Part shown: piece by piece, positions 1 to 8,500 of the stretch
Position numbering within the stretch: the stretch's first letter is position 1
Layout of the letters: each line of letters starts with the position of its first letter
Origin: DASQHW01 sp038238245
Lineage (GTDB): Bacteria > Actinomycetota > Acidimicrobiia > IMCC26256 > PALSA-610
Direction: 5' to 3'
DNA: 64,000 bases
NCBI GenBank assembly: GCA_038238245.1
Contig: JBBRXX010000025.1
Location: forward strand, 1 to 64,000
Position numbers and translations under genes: made by a program
Notes under the pieces: generated by a model
What the model was told of the DNA's origin: nothing
Seen by the model: the letters and a program-made list of their open reading frames with translations, nothing else
Databases searched by the model: none

Positions 1-100
1 CCGGCCCGCGGACGCTCGCCGCTCCCGCGAGCTCACTCCGCCTCCGGCTCCGTGCACCGCGTCATGACCTCCCGGGATCACGCACCGAAGCATCCTCGCT

Positions 101-123
101 GCGGGCCGGGATACCCGGCCCGC
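101..123 (-). terminator. GC-only hairpin, probable terminator
   Basis: A perfect 10-bp inverted repeat (GCGGGCCGGG / CCCGGCCCGC) with a 3-nt ATA loop lies 12 bp past the stop codon of the leftward sulfur-carrier gene. There is no T-run, so a classical intrinsic terminator is not shown; many actinobacterial terminators lack one. The first 13 bases of the window repeat its right arm and flank. Confidence 0.55.
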
Positions 124-134
124 GGACTCGAGCA

Positions 135-332
135 TCACGTGCCGCCGGAGATGACTGGTCGGATCTCGATGATGTCGTCCTCGGAGAGACGCTCGTCGTG
201 GGTCGCAAGTGTGTCGTTGCGGATCACGAGCACCGACTCGGCCACGACGTCGAGTTCACGAAGCAGCTGACCGACGTTCTTCGGTGCCCGCACGTCGAGC
301 TCTCGCTTGGGGTTGCGGAGTAGCACCTTCAT
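135..332 (-). CDS. ThiS/MoaD-like sulfur carrier protein
   Basis: This 65-residue protein has the length and beta-grasp pattern of ThiS/MoaD/CysO sulfur carriers, which hold sulfur as a C-terminal thiocarboxylate for thiamine, molybdopterin or cysteine synthesis. It opens with MKVLLRNPKRELDV and ends in RPVISGGT. The diglycine at 63-64 is not terminal: Thr65 follows, so a protease may have to trim it before activation, as known for QbsE- and HcyS-type carriers. No activating enzyme (ThiF/MoeB) or JAMM protease lies nearby, so the pathway is unknown. A TAACCT hexamer sits 10 nt before the ATG. The fold assignment is fairly safe; the specific role is not. Confidence 0.8.
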   Translation of the reverse strand: MKVLLRNPKRELDVRAPKNVGQLLRELDVVAESVLVIRNDTLATHDERLSEDDIIEIRPVISGGT

Positions 333-363
333 AGGCGCGCCCAGGTTAGGCCCGACAACAGGA

Positions 364-570
364 TTACTTGACCCGTCGGCGGGCGAAGATCTCGAAGGTG
401 TCGCCGGGCCTGATCGCGGTGCGATACAGGACGTCTTCCTCGTCGCGTGCGAGGCGGCGGAGGACGCGCACCCCGCCGGTCACGACGCCGAGGAGGAGCC
501 ACCCGCGTGACCCTGACATGCCGCGCCGGATACCGGTCTTCGTGAGGCGGCGCAGCAGGGCTTCGAACAT
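364..570 (-). CDS. Small basic membrane-associated hypothetical protein
   Basis: A 68-residue protein I cannot assign to a family. Residues 23-35 (GWLLLGVVTGGVR) form one short hydrophobic stretch, followed by a charged segment and a C-terminal half with a 'RPGDTFEI' pattern. The N-terminus (LLRRLTKTGIRRGM) is strongly basic, typical of an inner-membrane anchor facing the cytoplasm. It lies 12 bp downstream of two small membrane-protein genes and is probably co-transcribed with them. A role in the envelope is inference only. Confidence 0.6.
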   Translation of the reverse strand: MFEALLRRLTKTGIRRGMSGSRGWLLLGVVTGGVRVLRRLARDEEDVLYRTAIRPGDTFEIFARRRVK

Positions 571-582
571 GGCGTCTCGGCC

Positions 583-816
583 TCAGACCCGCTTGATCTC
601 GAGGACCATCTGGCGCTTCCGGCCCTTGCGCTTCCCGAACCAGTACGCGGCGGCGATGGTGACCACCGCGACGCCGACCGCGATGGCAATCGCGGGCACC
701 TTGACCTCTTCCACACGGTCGTCGACCTCGCCGCGGAGCTCGCGCAGCTTCGCCTCGATGTCGTCGCGTGTGACCTTCTCGGGTAGCTTCTCGAGCGTCT
801 TCGAGCGCTTGCTCAT
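583..816 (-). CDS. Small single-span membrane protein
   Basis: A 77-residue protein with a charged helical N-terminal part (1-38, rich in Lys, Glu, Arg and Asp), one transmembrane segment at about 40-60 (VPAIAIAVGVAVVTIAAAYW) and a basic tail (GKRKGRKRQ). Its ATG overlaps the stop of the upstream DUF1469-like gene by 4 bp (ATGA), so the two are translationally coupled. Small proteins of this layout often follow holin-like phage_holin_3_6 proteins in actinobacteria. Function unknown. Confidence 0.75.
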   Translation of the reverse strand: MSKRSKTLEKLPEKVTRDDIEAKLRELRGEVDDRVEEVKVPAIAIAVGVAVVTIAAAYWFGKRKGRKRQMVLEIKRV

Positions 817-1136
817 TTCTCTCCCTTGCCCTTCGTCTTGCGCTTGCCTCGCGCCATCCAGGCCAGGACCGCGATCACGACCGAGCCGAACACGACGATC
901 GCATAGGGCACCCAGGACCAGTTCCCGGTGAGGTGCGGATGCGTCTCCTCCTGCAGGGCGCGGAGTGCGCCGATGGCAAGGAACACGACCCCCGTGCCCA
1001 ACAGGAGCGCACCGGCGATGCCGAACCCGACGTACCGAGCGAGCCCCTTCAGGGGCTCGACGGTTTCCTGCTTCGCGTACTCGACGACGAGCTCTCGAAG
1101 CTCGCGGATCGTCTGCTGCGGATTTTCGGACAACAC
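813..1136 (-). CDS. DUF1469 / phage-holin-3_6-like membrane protein
   Basis: A 107-residue protein with two membrane segments at about 36-57 (VGFGIAGALLLGTGVVFLAI) and 75-93, an amphipathic N-terminus (TIRELRELVVEYAKQE) and a very basic tail (ARGKRKTKGKGEK). This is the usual layout of the actinobacterial Phage_holin_3_6/DUF1469 family, whose members are chromosomal envelope proteins rather than phage lysis proteins. I chose the GTG at 1134-1136. The open frame continues upstream to 1319, but only through the 57-bp direct repeat and low-complexity sequence. The gene is coupled to the 77-residue gene downstream. Confidence 0.75.
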   Translation of the reverse strand: MLSENPQQTIRELRELVVEYAKQETVEPLKGLARYVGFGIAGALLLGTGVVFLAIGALRALQEETHPHLTGNWSWVPYAIVVFGSVVIAVLAWMARGKRKTKGKGEK

Positions 1137-1191
1137 CCATCCCTTCGGGAACCGGCGGAGGAGTCTCGCCGTGCGTCCTACCCCGTTGCAA

Positions 1192-1302
1192 GAGGAAGAC
1201 GACAGCGCAGCGACCGGAGGGGAGCGGAGCGTGGAGTCGACCCATAAGGAGGAAGACGACAGCGCAGCGACCGGAGGGGAGCGGAGCGTGGAGTCGACCC
1301 AT
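1192..1302. repeat. Two tandem copies of a 57-bp purine-rich unit
   Basis: Positions 1192-1245 and 1249-1302 are identical over 54 bp, with a period of 57 bp. The unit begins GAGGAAGACGACAGCGCAGC and ends in GGAGCGTGGAGTCGACCCAT. It lies between the holin-like gene start and the DD-carboxypeptidase stop. It shares an 'AGCGGAGC' core with the repeats at 19278-19346, so it may belong to a dispersed intergenic family. No coding role is supported. Confidence 0.85.
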
Positions 1303-1334
1303 GAAAGGCGCGCGCGCACCCCGCTGCCGGCCGG

Positions 1335-2681
1335 TCACGGCGCTGGCACGAGCTGGGCGGTGTTGCTGGAATCCGGGTACCGGGCGACCGCGTGCGCGAT
1401 GTCGCCCTGCAGCTGCCCGCCCCCGGCGGTCGAGAAGCTGCCGTTCGCGACAAAGGCGAACCACGGGCGGGGCCCGGCGTCGATGGTGCCCGACAGGCTC
1501 ACGACACCGTTGATCGACCCGGTCTTGGCTCTGAGCACGCCGCCCAGGGGATCGCCGAGAAAACGCAGCGCCAGCGTGCCGGTCCGGCCCGCGACGGGAA
1601 GCCCCCGATCGATGGCCGCGAACTTCGCGCGATGCGTCAACGCGAGAACGCGCAGCAACGCGTCGCAGGTGACCCGGTCGTCGGGCGCGAGACCGGAGCC
1701 GTCGTGCAACGTCACGCCGGCCGTCGGGACGCCGAGCGACGCGAGCTCGCCGACGACGGCACTGGTCCCGGCGGCGGTCGTCCCGGCCTTCGACCTCGCG
1801 ACGCCGAGCTCGCGTATCAGGATCTCGGCGGTGTAGTTGTTGCTCGTCGTGAGCATGTCCGCGACGATCGCAGAGAGGGGCGGCGACTCGACGTGCGCGA
1901 TCTCCTGCGCGTCCGCCGGTGCAACCGCGTGGCTCGGGGCGCCCGCAATCGACACGCCGTGCGCGCGCATGAGCTCCTGCATGCGCGTGCCCGTGAGCAA
2001 CGCAGGATCGTTCGCCGGCGTGCGGAGGATCGGGTCGACGAAGCCACCGTCGACGGAGAGTGCGCCGAGCGGACCGACGTCGCCTTCGGTGACGTAGTTC
2101 TGCTTCCAGTCCGGCACGACTCGAGCCGCATCGAACCGAGAGTCGTCGACGAGCACCGAGCCGGTGATCGCACGACCGCTTGCGACGACGGCGCGTGCGA
2201 GATCGTCGAGCTGCGTGACCGTGCCGGGTTGGGCAGTGCGGCTCGAGAGCATCGGGTCACCGCCACCGACCAGCACGAGGTTCCCGTTGGCATCGAGCAG
2301 CGCACGCGTCGTGAATCGATGGTCCGGACCGAGGATCGCCAGCGCCGCGGCGGCGGTGAGCAGCTTCGCATTCGATGCAGGAGCGAGTGGAGCATCTGCG
2401 TTGACGCGCGCGAGGGCGCCGGATGCGTCGTCGACGGCCACGCATGCGGCGAACGGGGCCACGATCGCGCCGAGCGCCTGCTGCAGGCGGGCTCGACCCA
2501 GCGCCGCGACGAACAGCGGCGGCACGCGTCGTGGCGACAGCAAGGGTGTGCGAACGGCCGCGTCTCCCGGCGCCGCGGTGGCCCGGTCGTCGGACGGGCG
2601 CGCGACCAGACCAATCACGAGTGCGCCCGCCGCGCACAAGAGGGCCATGAGCCGCAACACGGTGCGGCCACGGCGATTCAA
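1335..2681 (-). CDS. dacB: D-alanyl-D-alanine carboxypeptidase / endopeptidase (PBP4, family S13)
   Basis: An exported low-molecular-mass penicillin-binding protein that trims or cleaves D-Ala-containing cross-bridges in peptidoglycan. All three serine-transferase motifs are present: SNAK at 103-106 (catalytic Ser103, Lys106), SNN at 280-282 and KTG at 386-388. Residues 5-27 form a signal anchor (VLRLMALLCAAGALVIG). At 448 residues it is close to the family length. The longest frame starts at a TTG at 2681; an ATG at 2648 also keeps the signal sequence. It begins 2 bp after the acyl-CoA synthetase stop, so the two may be co-transcribed, though the functions are unrelated. Confidence 0.9.
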   Translation of the reverse strand: MNRRGRTVLRLMALLCAAGALVIGLVARPSDDRATAAPGDAAVRTPLLSPRRVPPLFVAALGRARLQQALGAIVAPFAACVAVDDASGALARVNADAPLAPASNAKLLTAAAALAILGPDHRFTTRALLDANGNLVLVGGGDPMLSSRTAQPGTVTQLDDLARAVVASGRAITGSVLVDDSRFDAARVVPDWKQNYVTEGDVGPLGALSVDGGFVDPILRTPANDPALLTGTRMQELMRAHGVSIAGAPSHAVAPADAQEIAHVESPPLSAIVADMLTTSNNYTAEILIRELGVARSKAGTTAAGTSAVVGELASLGVPTAGVTLHDGSGLAPDDRVTCDALLRVLALTHRAKFAAIDRGLPVAGRTGTLALRFLGDPLGGVLRAKTGSINGVVSLSGTIDAGPRPWFAFVANGSFSTAGGGQLQGDIAHAVARYPDSSNTAQLVPAP

Positions 2682-2683
2682 CC

Positions 2684-4828
2684 TCAGTGCAGGCCCCTGG
2701 TCTGCCGGAAACGCGCGTCACGCCACAGATGGCCGAGCGCGGTGACGGCACGGTTCGCGCTCGCGTAACAAAGCCGGCCGGTCGCGCGCACCGTCGCCGG
2801 ACCCGCATTGTCGGGCGAGGCGGTCGCGAGCTCGCTGGCGGTCAGGATCGGCTTGCCGGTCGCGTCGGAGATGTCCGCGGCGGCCTGCGCGAACCGCGCG
2901 TCCTGCCGTTCGTGGTACGCGACGATTCGCTCCAGTCCGTGGTCGGGATGGAACGGGCCATCCCGCATGAGACGCGCCTGGTTCGACTGGATACCGAGCC
3001 CGAGGTACACGATCGCGTCGACGTCGGGATGACGCGCCACGATCTCCATCACCTCGGGGATGGTGTCGCGCGTCTCGCCGCCCGCGAAGTCGATCGGGTT
3101 GTTGCGGCTCCACCGCGGCGGGAGATGCTGGTCGATCGCCTCGCGCAAGTCGTCGGGAAGGGCGACGAGCTCGAGTGTGCCGGAGCGCGCGATCGCATCG
3201 GCGGTGACGACTCCCCACCCGCCCGCGGTCGTGAGCACCGCGGTCCGCGGACCCTTCGGGAGGGGCTGGGTCGCGAACGTCGCCGCGGCCTCGAACCCCT
3301 CCTCGACGGTCGCGGCGCGCGTGATGCCGGCCTGACGGCACATCCCGTCGAACATGCGGTCGTCGGAGGCGAGGCTGCCGGTGTGGCTGGCCGCCGCCCG
3401 CTGGCCGACGGAGGTCGTGCCGCCCTTGACGAGCACGACCGGCTTGCGACGGACGACGTCCACCAGGCGGTCGAACAGCGCGCGGCCGTCGGCGACGCCT
3501 TCGAGGTAGGCGAGGCTGACCGCGGATTCGTCGTCGTCGGCGTACCAGTCGAGATAGTCGGCGACATTGACCGCGGCCGCATTGCCGGCGCTCACGGCGC
3601 GGCTCACGCCGACACCGGTTTGCACCGCCCAGTTTTGGAACGACGAGACGAAATTGCCGGACTGGCTCGCGATTGCGATACGCCCCGGAGGCGGGTACGG
3701 CGCAACGATCTGGGCGCACAAGTGGGCAGGCGTCGAGACGACCCCCTGACCGTTCGGCCCCGCGAGCAAGATCCCGAGCTCGGCGGCAAGCTCCACGAGC
3801 TGCTCCTCCGCCCGTCGGCCCGCGTCACCCGCCTCGCCGTAGCCGGCGCTCGTGAGAAATGCCGCGCGCACGCCGCGCTTGGCGCACGCGCGCAGCAACT
3901 CGACGTTCGCGGATGCGGGCGTGCAGACGAAGACGAGGTCCCACGGCCCGTCGGGGAGCTCGTCGACCGTGCGGACGGTGTCGACACCGAGCACGGAGGT
4001 GCCCTCGAGGTTCGTCGCCCCCACCTTGCCGGGGTAACCCGCGGCGAGGATGTTGTGCAATGCGACGAAACCGAACTTGCCGGGATGGGTCGACGCCCCC
4101 GCCACGATGACCCCTCGGGGCTCGAACAGCGCGCCGAACGCGTCGCTCGCCGGTCGCGCACGGGTCTGCGCCGGCGGTGGAGGCAGTTCGTCGAGCTCGA
4201 CCAACGCGTCGACGGCGACCGGCACCCCGTCGACGACGATGAGCGGATTGACGTCGACCGAGCTGACGTCCGACCGCTCCTCGGCGAGACGCGACAAGCC
4301 GAGGAGCACGGCACGTAGTGCGGCGCGATCCACCGCCGGTTCGCCGCGGAACGCGCCCAGCAGCCGCTGGGTGCCGAGATCGTCGATCAGCTCGTCGGCG
4401 TCGTGTTCGGTGAGCGGCACGAGCCGGAACGCGACGTCCTGGAGCGCCTCGGCGAGCACGCCGCCGACGCCGAGCATCACGGACGGTCCGAACTGCGGGT
4501 CGCGTACCAAGCCCGCGATGAGCTCGCGGGAGCCGCGGACCATCGGCGCGACGAGCACTGCAACCGCGCCGTCTTCGGGGCGCGCCGCGCCGAGCAGCTC
4601 CGCCGCCGCCTCCCGCACCGACTCCGCGTCGCGCAGCCCGAGGCGCACGAGCCCGCGCTCGGTCTTGTGCGCGATCGCGTCGCCGCAGAGCTTGATCACG
4701 ACCGGGTAACCGATTGTCTCAGCCGCGACCACTGCCGCGCTGGCGGACCCTGCCGTGCGCTCGTCGAGCACCGGCACGCCGAACCGGGCGAGGAGCTCCT
4801 TCGACGCGGCTTCCGACAGGGTCGACAA
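2684..4828 (-). CDS. ADP-forming acetate/acyl-CoA ligase, fused subunits
   Basis: A 714-residue NDP-forming acyl-CoA synthetase that interconverts acyl-CoA + ADP + Pi and acid + CoA + ATP. The ATP-grasp (beta) part comes first (about 1-215, ending near SSVDVNPLIV), followed by the CoA-binding and ligase (alpha) parts (about 228-714). Visible landmarks are the CoA-binding start 'RGVIVAGAS' near 238, GPNGQG at 357-362, and the phosphohistidine loop SHTGSLA with His482. The substrate may be acetate, propionate or an aromatic acid. A TAGCCT hexamer at 4837-4842 ends 8 nt before the TTG start at 4828, which supports this start and a leaderless mRNA independent of the VOC gene upstream. Confidence 0.88.
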   Translation of the reverse strand: MSTLSEAASKELLARFGVPVLDERTAGSASAAVVAAETIGYPVVIKLCGDAIAHKTERGLVRLGLRDAESVREAAAELLGAARPEDGAVAVLVAPMVRGSRELIAGLVRDPQFGPSVMLGVGGVLAEALQDVAFRLVPLTEHDADELIDDLGTQRLLGAFRGEPAVDRAALRAVLLGLSRLAEERSDVSSVDVNPLIVVDGVPVAVDALVELDELPPPPAQTRARPASDAFGALFEPRGVIVAGASTHPGKFGFVALHNILAAGYPGKVGATNLEGTSVLGVDTVRTVDELPDGPWDLVFVCTPASANVELLRACAKRGVRAAFLTSAGYGEAGDAGRRAEEQLVELAAELGILLAGPNGQGVVSTPAHLCAQIVAPYPPPGRIAIASQSGNFVSSFQNWAVQTGVGVSRAVSAGNAAAVNVADYLDWYADDDESAVSLAYLEGVADGRALFDRLVDVVRRKPVVLVKGGTTSVGQRAAASHTGSLASDDRMFDGMCRQAGITRAATVEEGFEAAATFATQPLPKGPRTAVLTTAGGWGVVTADAIARSGTLELVALPDDLREAIDQHLPPRWSRNNPIDFAGGETRDTIPEVMEIVARHPDVDAIVYLGLGIQSNQARLMRDGPFHPDHGLERIVAYHERQDARFAQAAADISDATGKPILTASELATASPDNAGPATVRATGRLCYASANRAVTALGHLWRDARFRQTRGLH

Positions 4829-4849
4829 GATCGACGAGGCTAGCTGGGG

Positions 4850-5290
4850 TCAATCACCGAACTTCGTGACTGCTCCGGTGTTCGCGTCGAACTCGAGGCC
4901 GGGGGCCCACGCGATCTCCCAACGATTGCCCTCGGGATCAGCCACGTAACCAGCGCGCGGCCCGTACGCACGGTCGACCGGTTCGGCGAGCGGCGTCGCG
5001 CCGGCCGCGACCCAGGCGGCCCATGCGCCGTCGACCTCGTCGCGGGTCGTCACGTTGCACGCCAACGCCACGCCTGACCACTCGCCATTGGCGCGCAGGC
5101 CCGGGGCGGCCTCCGCGGCGAGCAGCTCGAGTGGATAGATCGCGAGCACGACGCCTCCTACGAGGAACGACACGAAATCTTCGACGTCGATTCGGGGTGT
5201 CCAGCCGAGTCCCAGATAGAACGCGCGCTCGCGCGAGAAGTCGCGTGCGCCCAACGTCACAAATGACAAGCGCGCCGGAACGTCGCTCAC
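4850..5290 (-). CDS. VOC (glyoxalase/bleomycin-resistance fold) family protein
   Basis: A 146-residue protein of two betaalphabetabetabeta modules: RLSFVTLGARDF at 7-18 opens the first and GVALACNV near 73-80 the second. It ends with the family signature 'GYVADPEGNRWEIAW' (114-128), whose Glu is a usual metal ligand. VOC proteins include glyoxalases, dioxygenases, epimerases and resistance proteins; nothing here fixes the substrate. The GTG at 5288-5290 overlaps the stop of the upstream acyl-CoA ligase by 4 bp (GTGA), so the pair is translationally coupled. Confidence 0.82.
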   Translation of the reverse strand: MSDVPARLSFVTLGARDFSRERAFYLGLGWTPRIDVEDFVSFLVGGVVLAIYPLELLAAEAAPGLRANGEWSGVALACNVTTRDEVDGAWAAWVAAGATPLAEPVDRAYGPRAGYVADPEGNRWEIAWAPGLEFDANTGAVTKFGD

Positions 5291-6852
5291 ACCGCCGACG
5301 TCCGACCCTGCCAGTACGCGTCGCGCAGCACGCGCTTCAACAGCTTGCCCGAGTCGGTGCGCGGCAGCTCGTCGCGTATCTCGTACGCCCGTGGATGCTT
5401 GTAACGCGCGAGGCGGGGCTCTGCGAAAGCGCGCAGCTCGTCGAGGTCGATTGTCTGTCCGGGCTTCGGCTGCACGATCGCGTGCACGCGTTCGCCCCAC
5501 TCCTCGTCGGGGATGCCGAACACCGCGGCGTCGAGCACCTGTGGGTGCGCGTAGAGCACGGCCTCGATCTCGGCGGGATAGATGTTCACCCCGCCCGAGA
5601 TGATCATGTCCCGCTTCCGGTCGCAGATGTACACGAAGCCGTCTTCATCGGTGTACGCGACATCACCGACGGACTTCCACTCGTCGTTGTCCAGCTCCGA
5701 GAGCTTCTCGGCGGTGCGGTGGTAGCCGTCCATCGCGAGGGTCGTGCGGACGAACAGCTCACCGGCCTCGCCGGTCGCCGCGAACGTCCCGTCCTCCTTG
5801 ACGATGCGGATCTCGATACCGCCGTACGGCTTGCCGCACGAGCCGGGCTTGCGCAGCTGGTCCGTGGGCTTCATCACGGTGTCGACGCCGAGCTCGGTCG
5901 AGCCGTAGACCTCGTACAGGAACCAGTCGCCCAGCTTGGCGAAGATCTCCTCCTTCAACGCGTAGGGCACGGGCGCGGCATTGGCGATCAGGCAGACCAT
6001 CGACGAGACGTCGGCGTGCGCGAGCACGTCGTCGGGCAGCGACACGATGCGCTTCAGCTGGGTCGGCGCGGAGAACGAGTTGGTGACGCGATGCTCCTTC
6101 ACGAGCTCGAGCCACCGTGCCGCATCGAACTTGCGCAGCACGACGATCGGCGCGCCGACAGTGTGCGACAGCGACGCGAACGCGAGTGGCCCGGAGTGGT
6201 ACAGCGGACCGGTCGTGAGGTGGACGGAGTTCTCGTGCAGCAGGTTGAGCTCGGCGAGCAATGTGAACACGAGGTTGCGGTCGGTGCTCGTCCGTAGCGC
6301 GCCTTTCGGCTTGCCGGTGGTGCCCGACGTGTAGATCATCGCGGCGCCGGCCTCGCTGCTCACCGGGACTGCCGGCTCCGAGACGGGCTGCTGCGCGCAC
6401 ACGTCGTCCCAGTGCAGGAAGCCCGAACCGGGCGGCACGTCGCCGCCGTAGACGATCACCGCCCGCACCTTCGGGAGCTGCTCGCGCACGGACGCGATCG
6501 CCGGCGCCTCCTCGGCATCGACGACGACGACGGTCGCGTCCGAGTTGTCGATGACGTACTGCATCTCCTCGGCGGCGAAGCGATACGACAGCGGCACCGC
6601 GACGAGATTGCACTTGCGAGCCGCGTGGATGGTCGTGAGCACCTCGAGCGAATTCGGCCCGCACCAGACGAGACGCTCGTCGGGTCGCGCGCCGGCAGCC
6701 ATCAGACCGTGCGCGAGCCGGTTCACTTGCTCGTTGAGCGCGCCGAACGTGGTGCTCGAAGGGGTGCCTCCTCCGCTCTCGTCCACCACGACCGCGACCC
6801 GGTCGGGCGCGTTCTGCGCGTGCACGGCGAGGACATCCAACGGTTCGTTCAC
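5287..6852 (-). CDS. AMP-forming acyl-CoA ligase (fatty-acid-CoA ligase family)
   Basis: An ANL-superfamily enzyme that activates a carboxylic acid through an acyl-adenylate to the CoA thioester. Counting from the GTG at 6852 (521 residues): P-loop-like motif YTSGTTGKPKGA at about 174-185, YGSTELG (A5), GDVAYTDEDGFVYICDRKRD (A7-A8 hinge), SGGVNIYPAEIE, and the A10 lysine in 'DSGKLLKR' near the C-terminus. Two in-frame GTGs lie upstream (6873, 6876), but a TACGCT hexamer at 6860-6865 ends 7 nt before the 6852 GTG, matching the leaderless pattern seen across the window. The acyl substrate (medium or long chain, or aromatic) cannot be read from the sequence. Confidence 0.9.
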   Translation of the reverse strand: MNEPLDVLAVHAQNAPDRVAVVVDESGGGTPSSTTFGALNEQVNRLAHGLMAAGARPDERLVWCGPNSLEVLTTIHAARKCNLVAVPLSYRFAAEEMQYVIDNSDATVVVVDAEEAPAIASVREQLPKVRAVIVYGGDVPPGSGFLHWDDVCAQQPVSEPAVPVSSEAGAAMIYTSGTTGKPKGALRTSTDRNLVFTLLAELNLLHENSVHLTTGPLYHSGPLAFASLSHTVGAPIVVLRKFDAARWLELVKEHRVTNSFSAPTQLKRIVSLPDDVLAHADVSSMVCLIANAAPVPYALKEEIFAKLGDWFLYEVYGSTELGVDTVMKPTDQLRKPGSCGKPYGGIEIRIVKEDGTFAATGEAGELFVRTTLAMDGYHRTAEKLSELDNDEWKSVGDVAYTDEDGFVYICDRKRDMIISGGVNIYPAEIEAVLYAHPQVLDAAVFGIPDEEWGERVHAIVQPKPGQTIDLDELRAFAEPRLARYKHPRAYEIRDELPRTDSGKLLKRVLRDAYWQGRTSAV

Positions 6853-6859
6853 AGCAAAG

Positions 6860-6882
6860 AGCGTATGCGGCACCACTACGCT
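6860..6882. promoter_or_regulatory. Divergent leaderless promoter pair
   Basis: Two TACGCT -10-type hexamers face away from each other. The leftward one occupies 6860-6865 (7 nt before the GTG at 6852); the rightward one occupies 6877-6882 (7 nt before the GTG at 6890). They are separated by 11 bp. If transcription starts at the usual distance, both messages begin at or next to their start codons. Confidence 0.6.
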
Positions 6883-6889
6883 TGCGCCC

Positions 6890-8499
6890 GTGCCGCGATC
6901 GTTCGCCGTACGAGGGGTGGTCGAGGGCTTCTACGGGACGCCCTGGACGCACGAAGCGCGCCTCGACGTGATCTCGTTCCTCGCGCCGCGCGGCATGAAT
7001 GCATATGTGTACGCGCCGAAGGATGATGCCAAGCACCGTGCGGACTGGCGTACGCCATATGACGACGCGGAGCTTTCGCGTTTCGCCGCGCTCGCCACGC
7101 ACTCCGCCGGGCTCGGGGTGCGACTCGGCTTCGCGATCTCGCCCGGGCTGGACATCACCTACGAGTCCGATGCCGACCGCGCCACTTTGCTTGGCAAGCT
7201 CGAGCCGATGCGCGCCCACGGTGTCACGTGGTTCTTGCTCCTGGTCGACGACATCCCGATGCAGCCCGGCCTCGCGGCCCGCCAGGCCGCGCTCACGTCA
7301 TGGTTGCACGACGCCTTGCGCCCGTCCGCGGTCTCCGTGTGCCCGACCGAATACGTGGGGACACGTCCGTCGCCCTACCTCTCGGAACTGAGCGCGGCGC
7401 TCCCCGTGGGCGTCGACCTCATGTGGACGGGACCGACGGTGTGCTCGCCCGAGATCGACGCCGAGGACGCTCGGGGGTGGACCAAGGCCGTCAACGGTCA
7501 CAGCGTGCTCGTGTGGGACAACTTTCCCGTCAACGACGCGCTGATGACGAATTGCCTCCACCTCGGGCCCTACCGCGGCCGTGACCCGGATCTCGTCGAG
7601 CTGGTTTCCGGGTGTTGTGCAATCCGATGACCCAGCCGCGTGCGTCGAAGATCGCGCTCGCGACCGCGATGGACTTCCTCGTCGACCCCGACGGCTACGA
7701 CCCCGACGCGTCGTGGGCGCGCGCGATCGCCGACGTCGGCGGCGAACGGGCAGCATCGCTGGCGGTGCTCGCCCGCGCATGCGCCGACAGTCCGCTCTCT
7801 CGTCCCGAAGCGCTCGATCTCGCGCAGCGGGCCGACGCGCTCGAGGATGCGATGGACGGACCGGACTGGCCGGATGCCGTCGGTGGGCTCGCGACGGAGC
7901 TCCGGGCCGCCCGCGCGCTCGGCGATGCGTTCGCCGCCGGCTCGGCCGACGATCCGCTCGCGGCCGAGGTGGCCCCGTGGGCGCAGGCCGCCCGGACGGA
8001 GGCCGAGGCCGGGCTCGCGGCGCTGCGGTTGCTGCAGCAGGTGCGGCCGGTCGCCACCTTCCGTGACGCGGGACGGTCCCCGGGACGGGCGGTCGGACCG
8101 GACCCGAAGACCGCGATGCGGCACGCGTTCGTCGTTCTGTTCCTCTGGAGTGCCGCTCGTGCCGATGAAGAGATCGTGTACGGACCGCGTTTCGTCGTCT
8201 ACACGCCGGTGATCCAGCTCGGCGACGGCTCGCCCGGCCTCGACGCGGCCGCCGCGGTCCGAGAGGACGCCAACGCCGTCGACCGCCTGTGCCGGCTCGC
8301 GCTGGCGGGCTACGACCGGTGGCGCACGACCGCGGCCGGTCAGCCGGTGCACGTGCTCGTCGACGGCGCGGAGCAGACTGTGGCGACCGACGGCAGCTTC
8401 GCGGGTGACGGCGACACGGTGCTCGTGCGCCAGGGCCCACTCTGCACGCGCGTGCAGCGGTCGACGAAGCTGCCCTTCTCCGACGTCAGGCTGTCATGA
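6890..8499 (+). pseudogene. GH84 beta-N-acetylglucosaminidase (O-GlcNAcase/hyaluronidase-like), frameshifted
   Basis: The N-terminal part (6890-7630) is a GH84 catalytic domain: 'RGVVEGFYGTPWTHEARLD' opens it, 'WFLLLVDDIPM' carries the Asp-Asp catalytic pair, and 'VWDNFPVNDA' and 'GPYRGRDPDL' follow. The frame then ends at 7628-7630. The next frame continues the family sequence at once from 7612 (VLCNPMTQPRASK..) to 8499, giving the usual helical region behind the catalytic domain. One missing G in the GGG run at 7610-7612 explains the break: adding it restores 'SGVLCNPM'. The combined 1610 bp is one base short of 537 codons. It could be a sequencing or assembly error, a recent mutation, or less likely programmed frameshifting. 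Pairing with nagA suggests GlcNAc release. Confidence 0.85.
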
Positions 8500-8500
8500 C

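Noticed and set aside
1192..1302. CRISPR array
   Set aside because: Only two adjacent copies with 3 bp between them; no spacer pattern and no cas genes.
813..1319. Longer start for the DUF1469-like protein at 1319
   Set aside because: The extra 61 codons translate the 57-bp repeat twice (WVDSTLRSPPVAALSSSS), which is not part of the family; GTG 1136 gives the normal length.
7612..8499. Independent gene starting at GTG 7612
   Set aside because: Its beginning matches the middle of GH84 proteins (VLCNPMTQPRAS), so it is the frameshifted continuation of the upstream frame.
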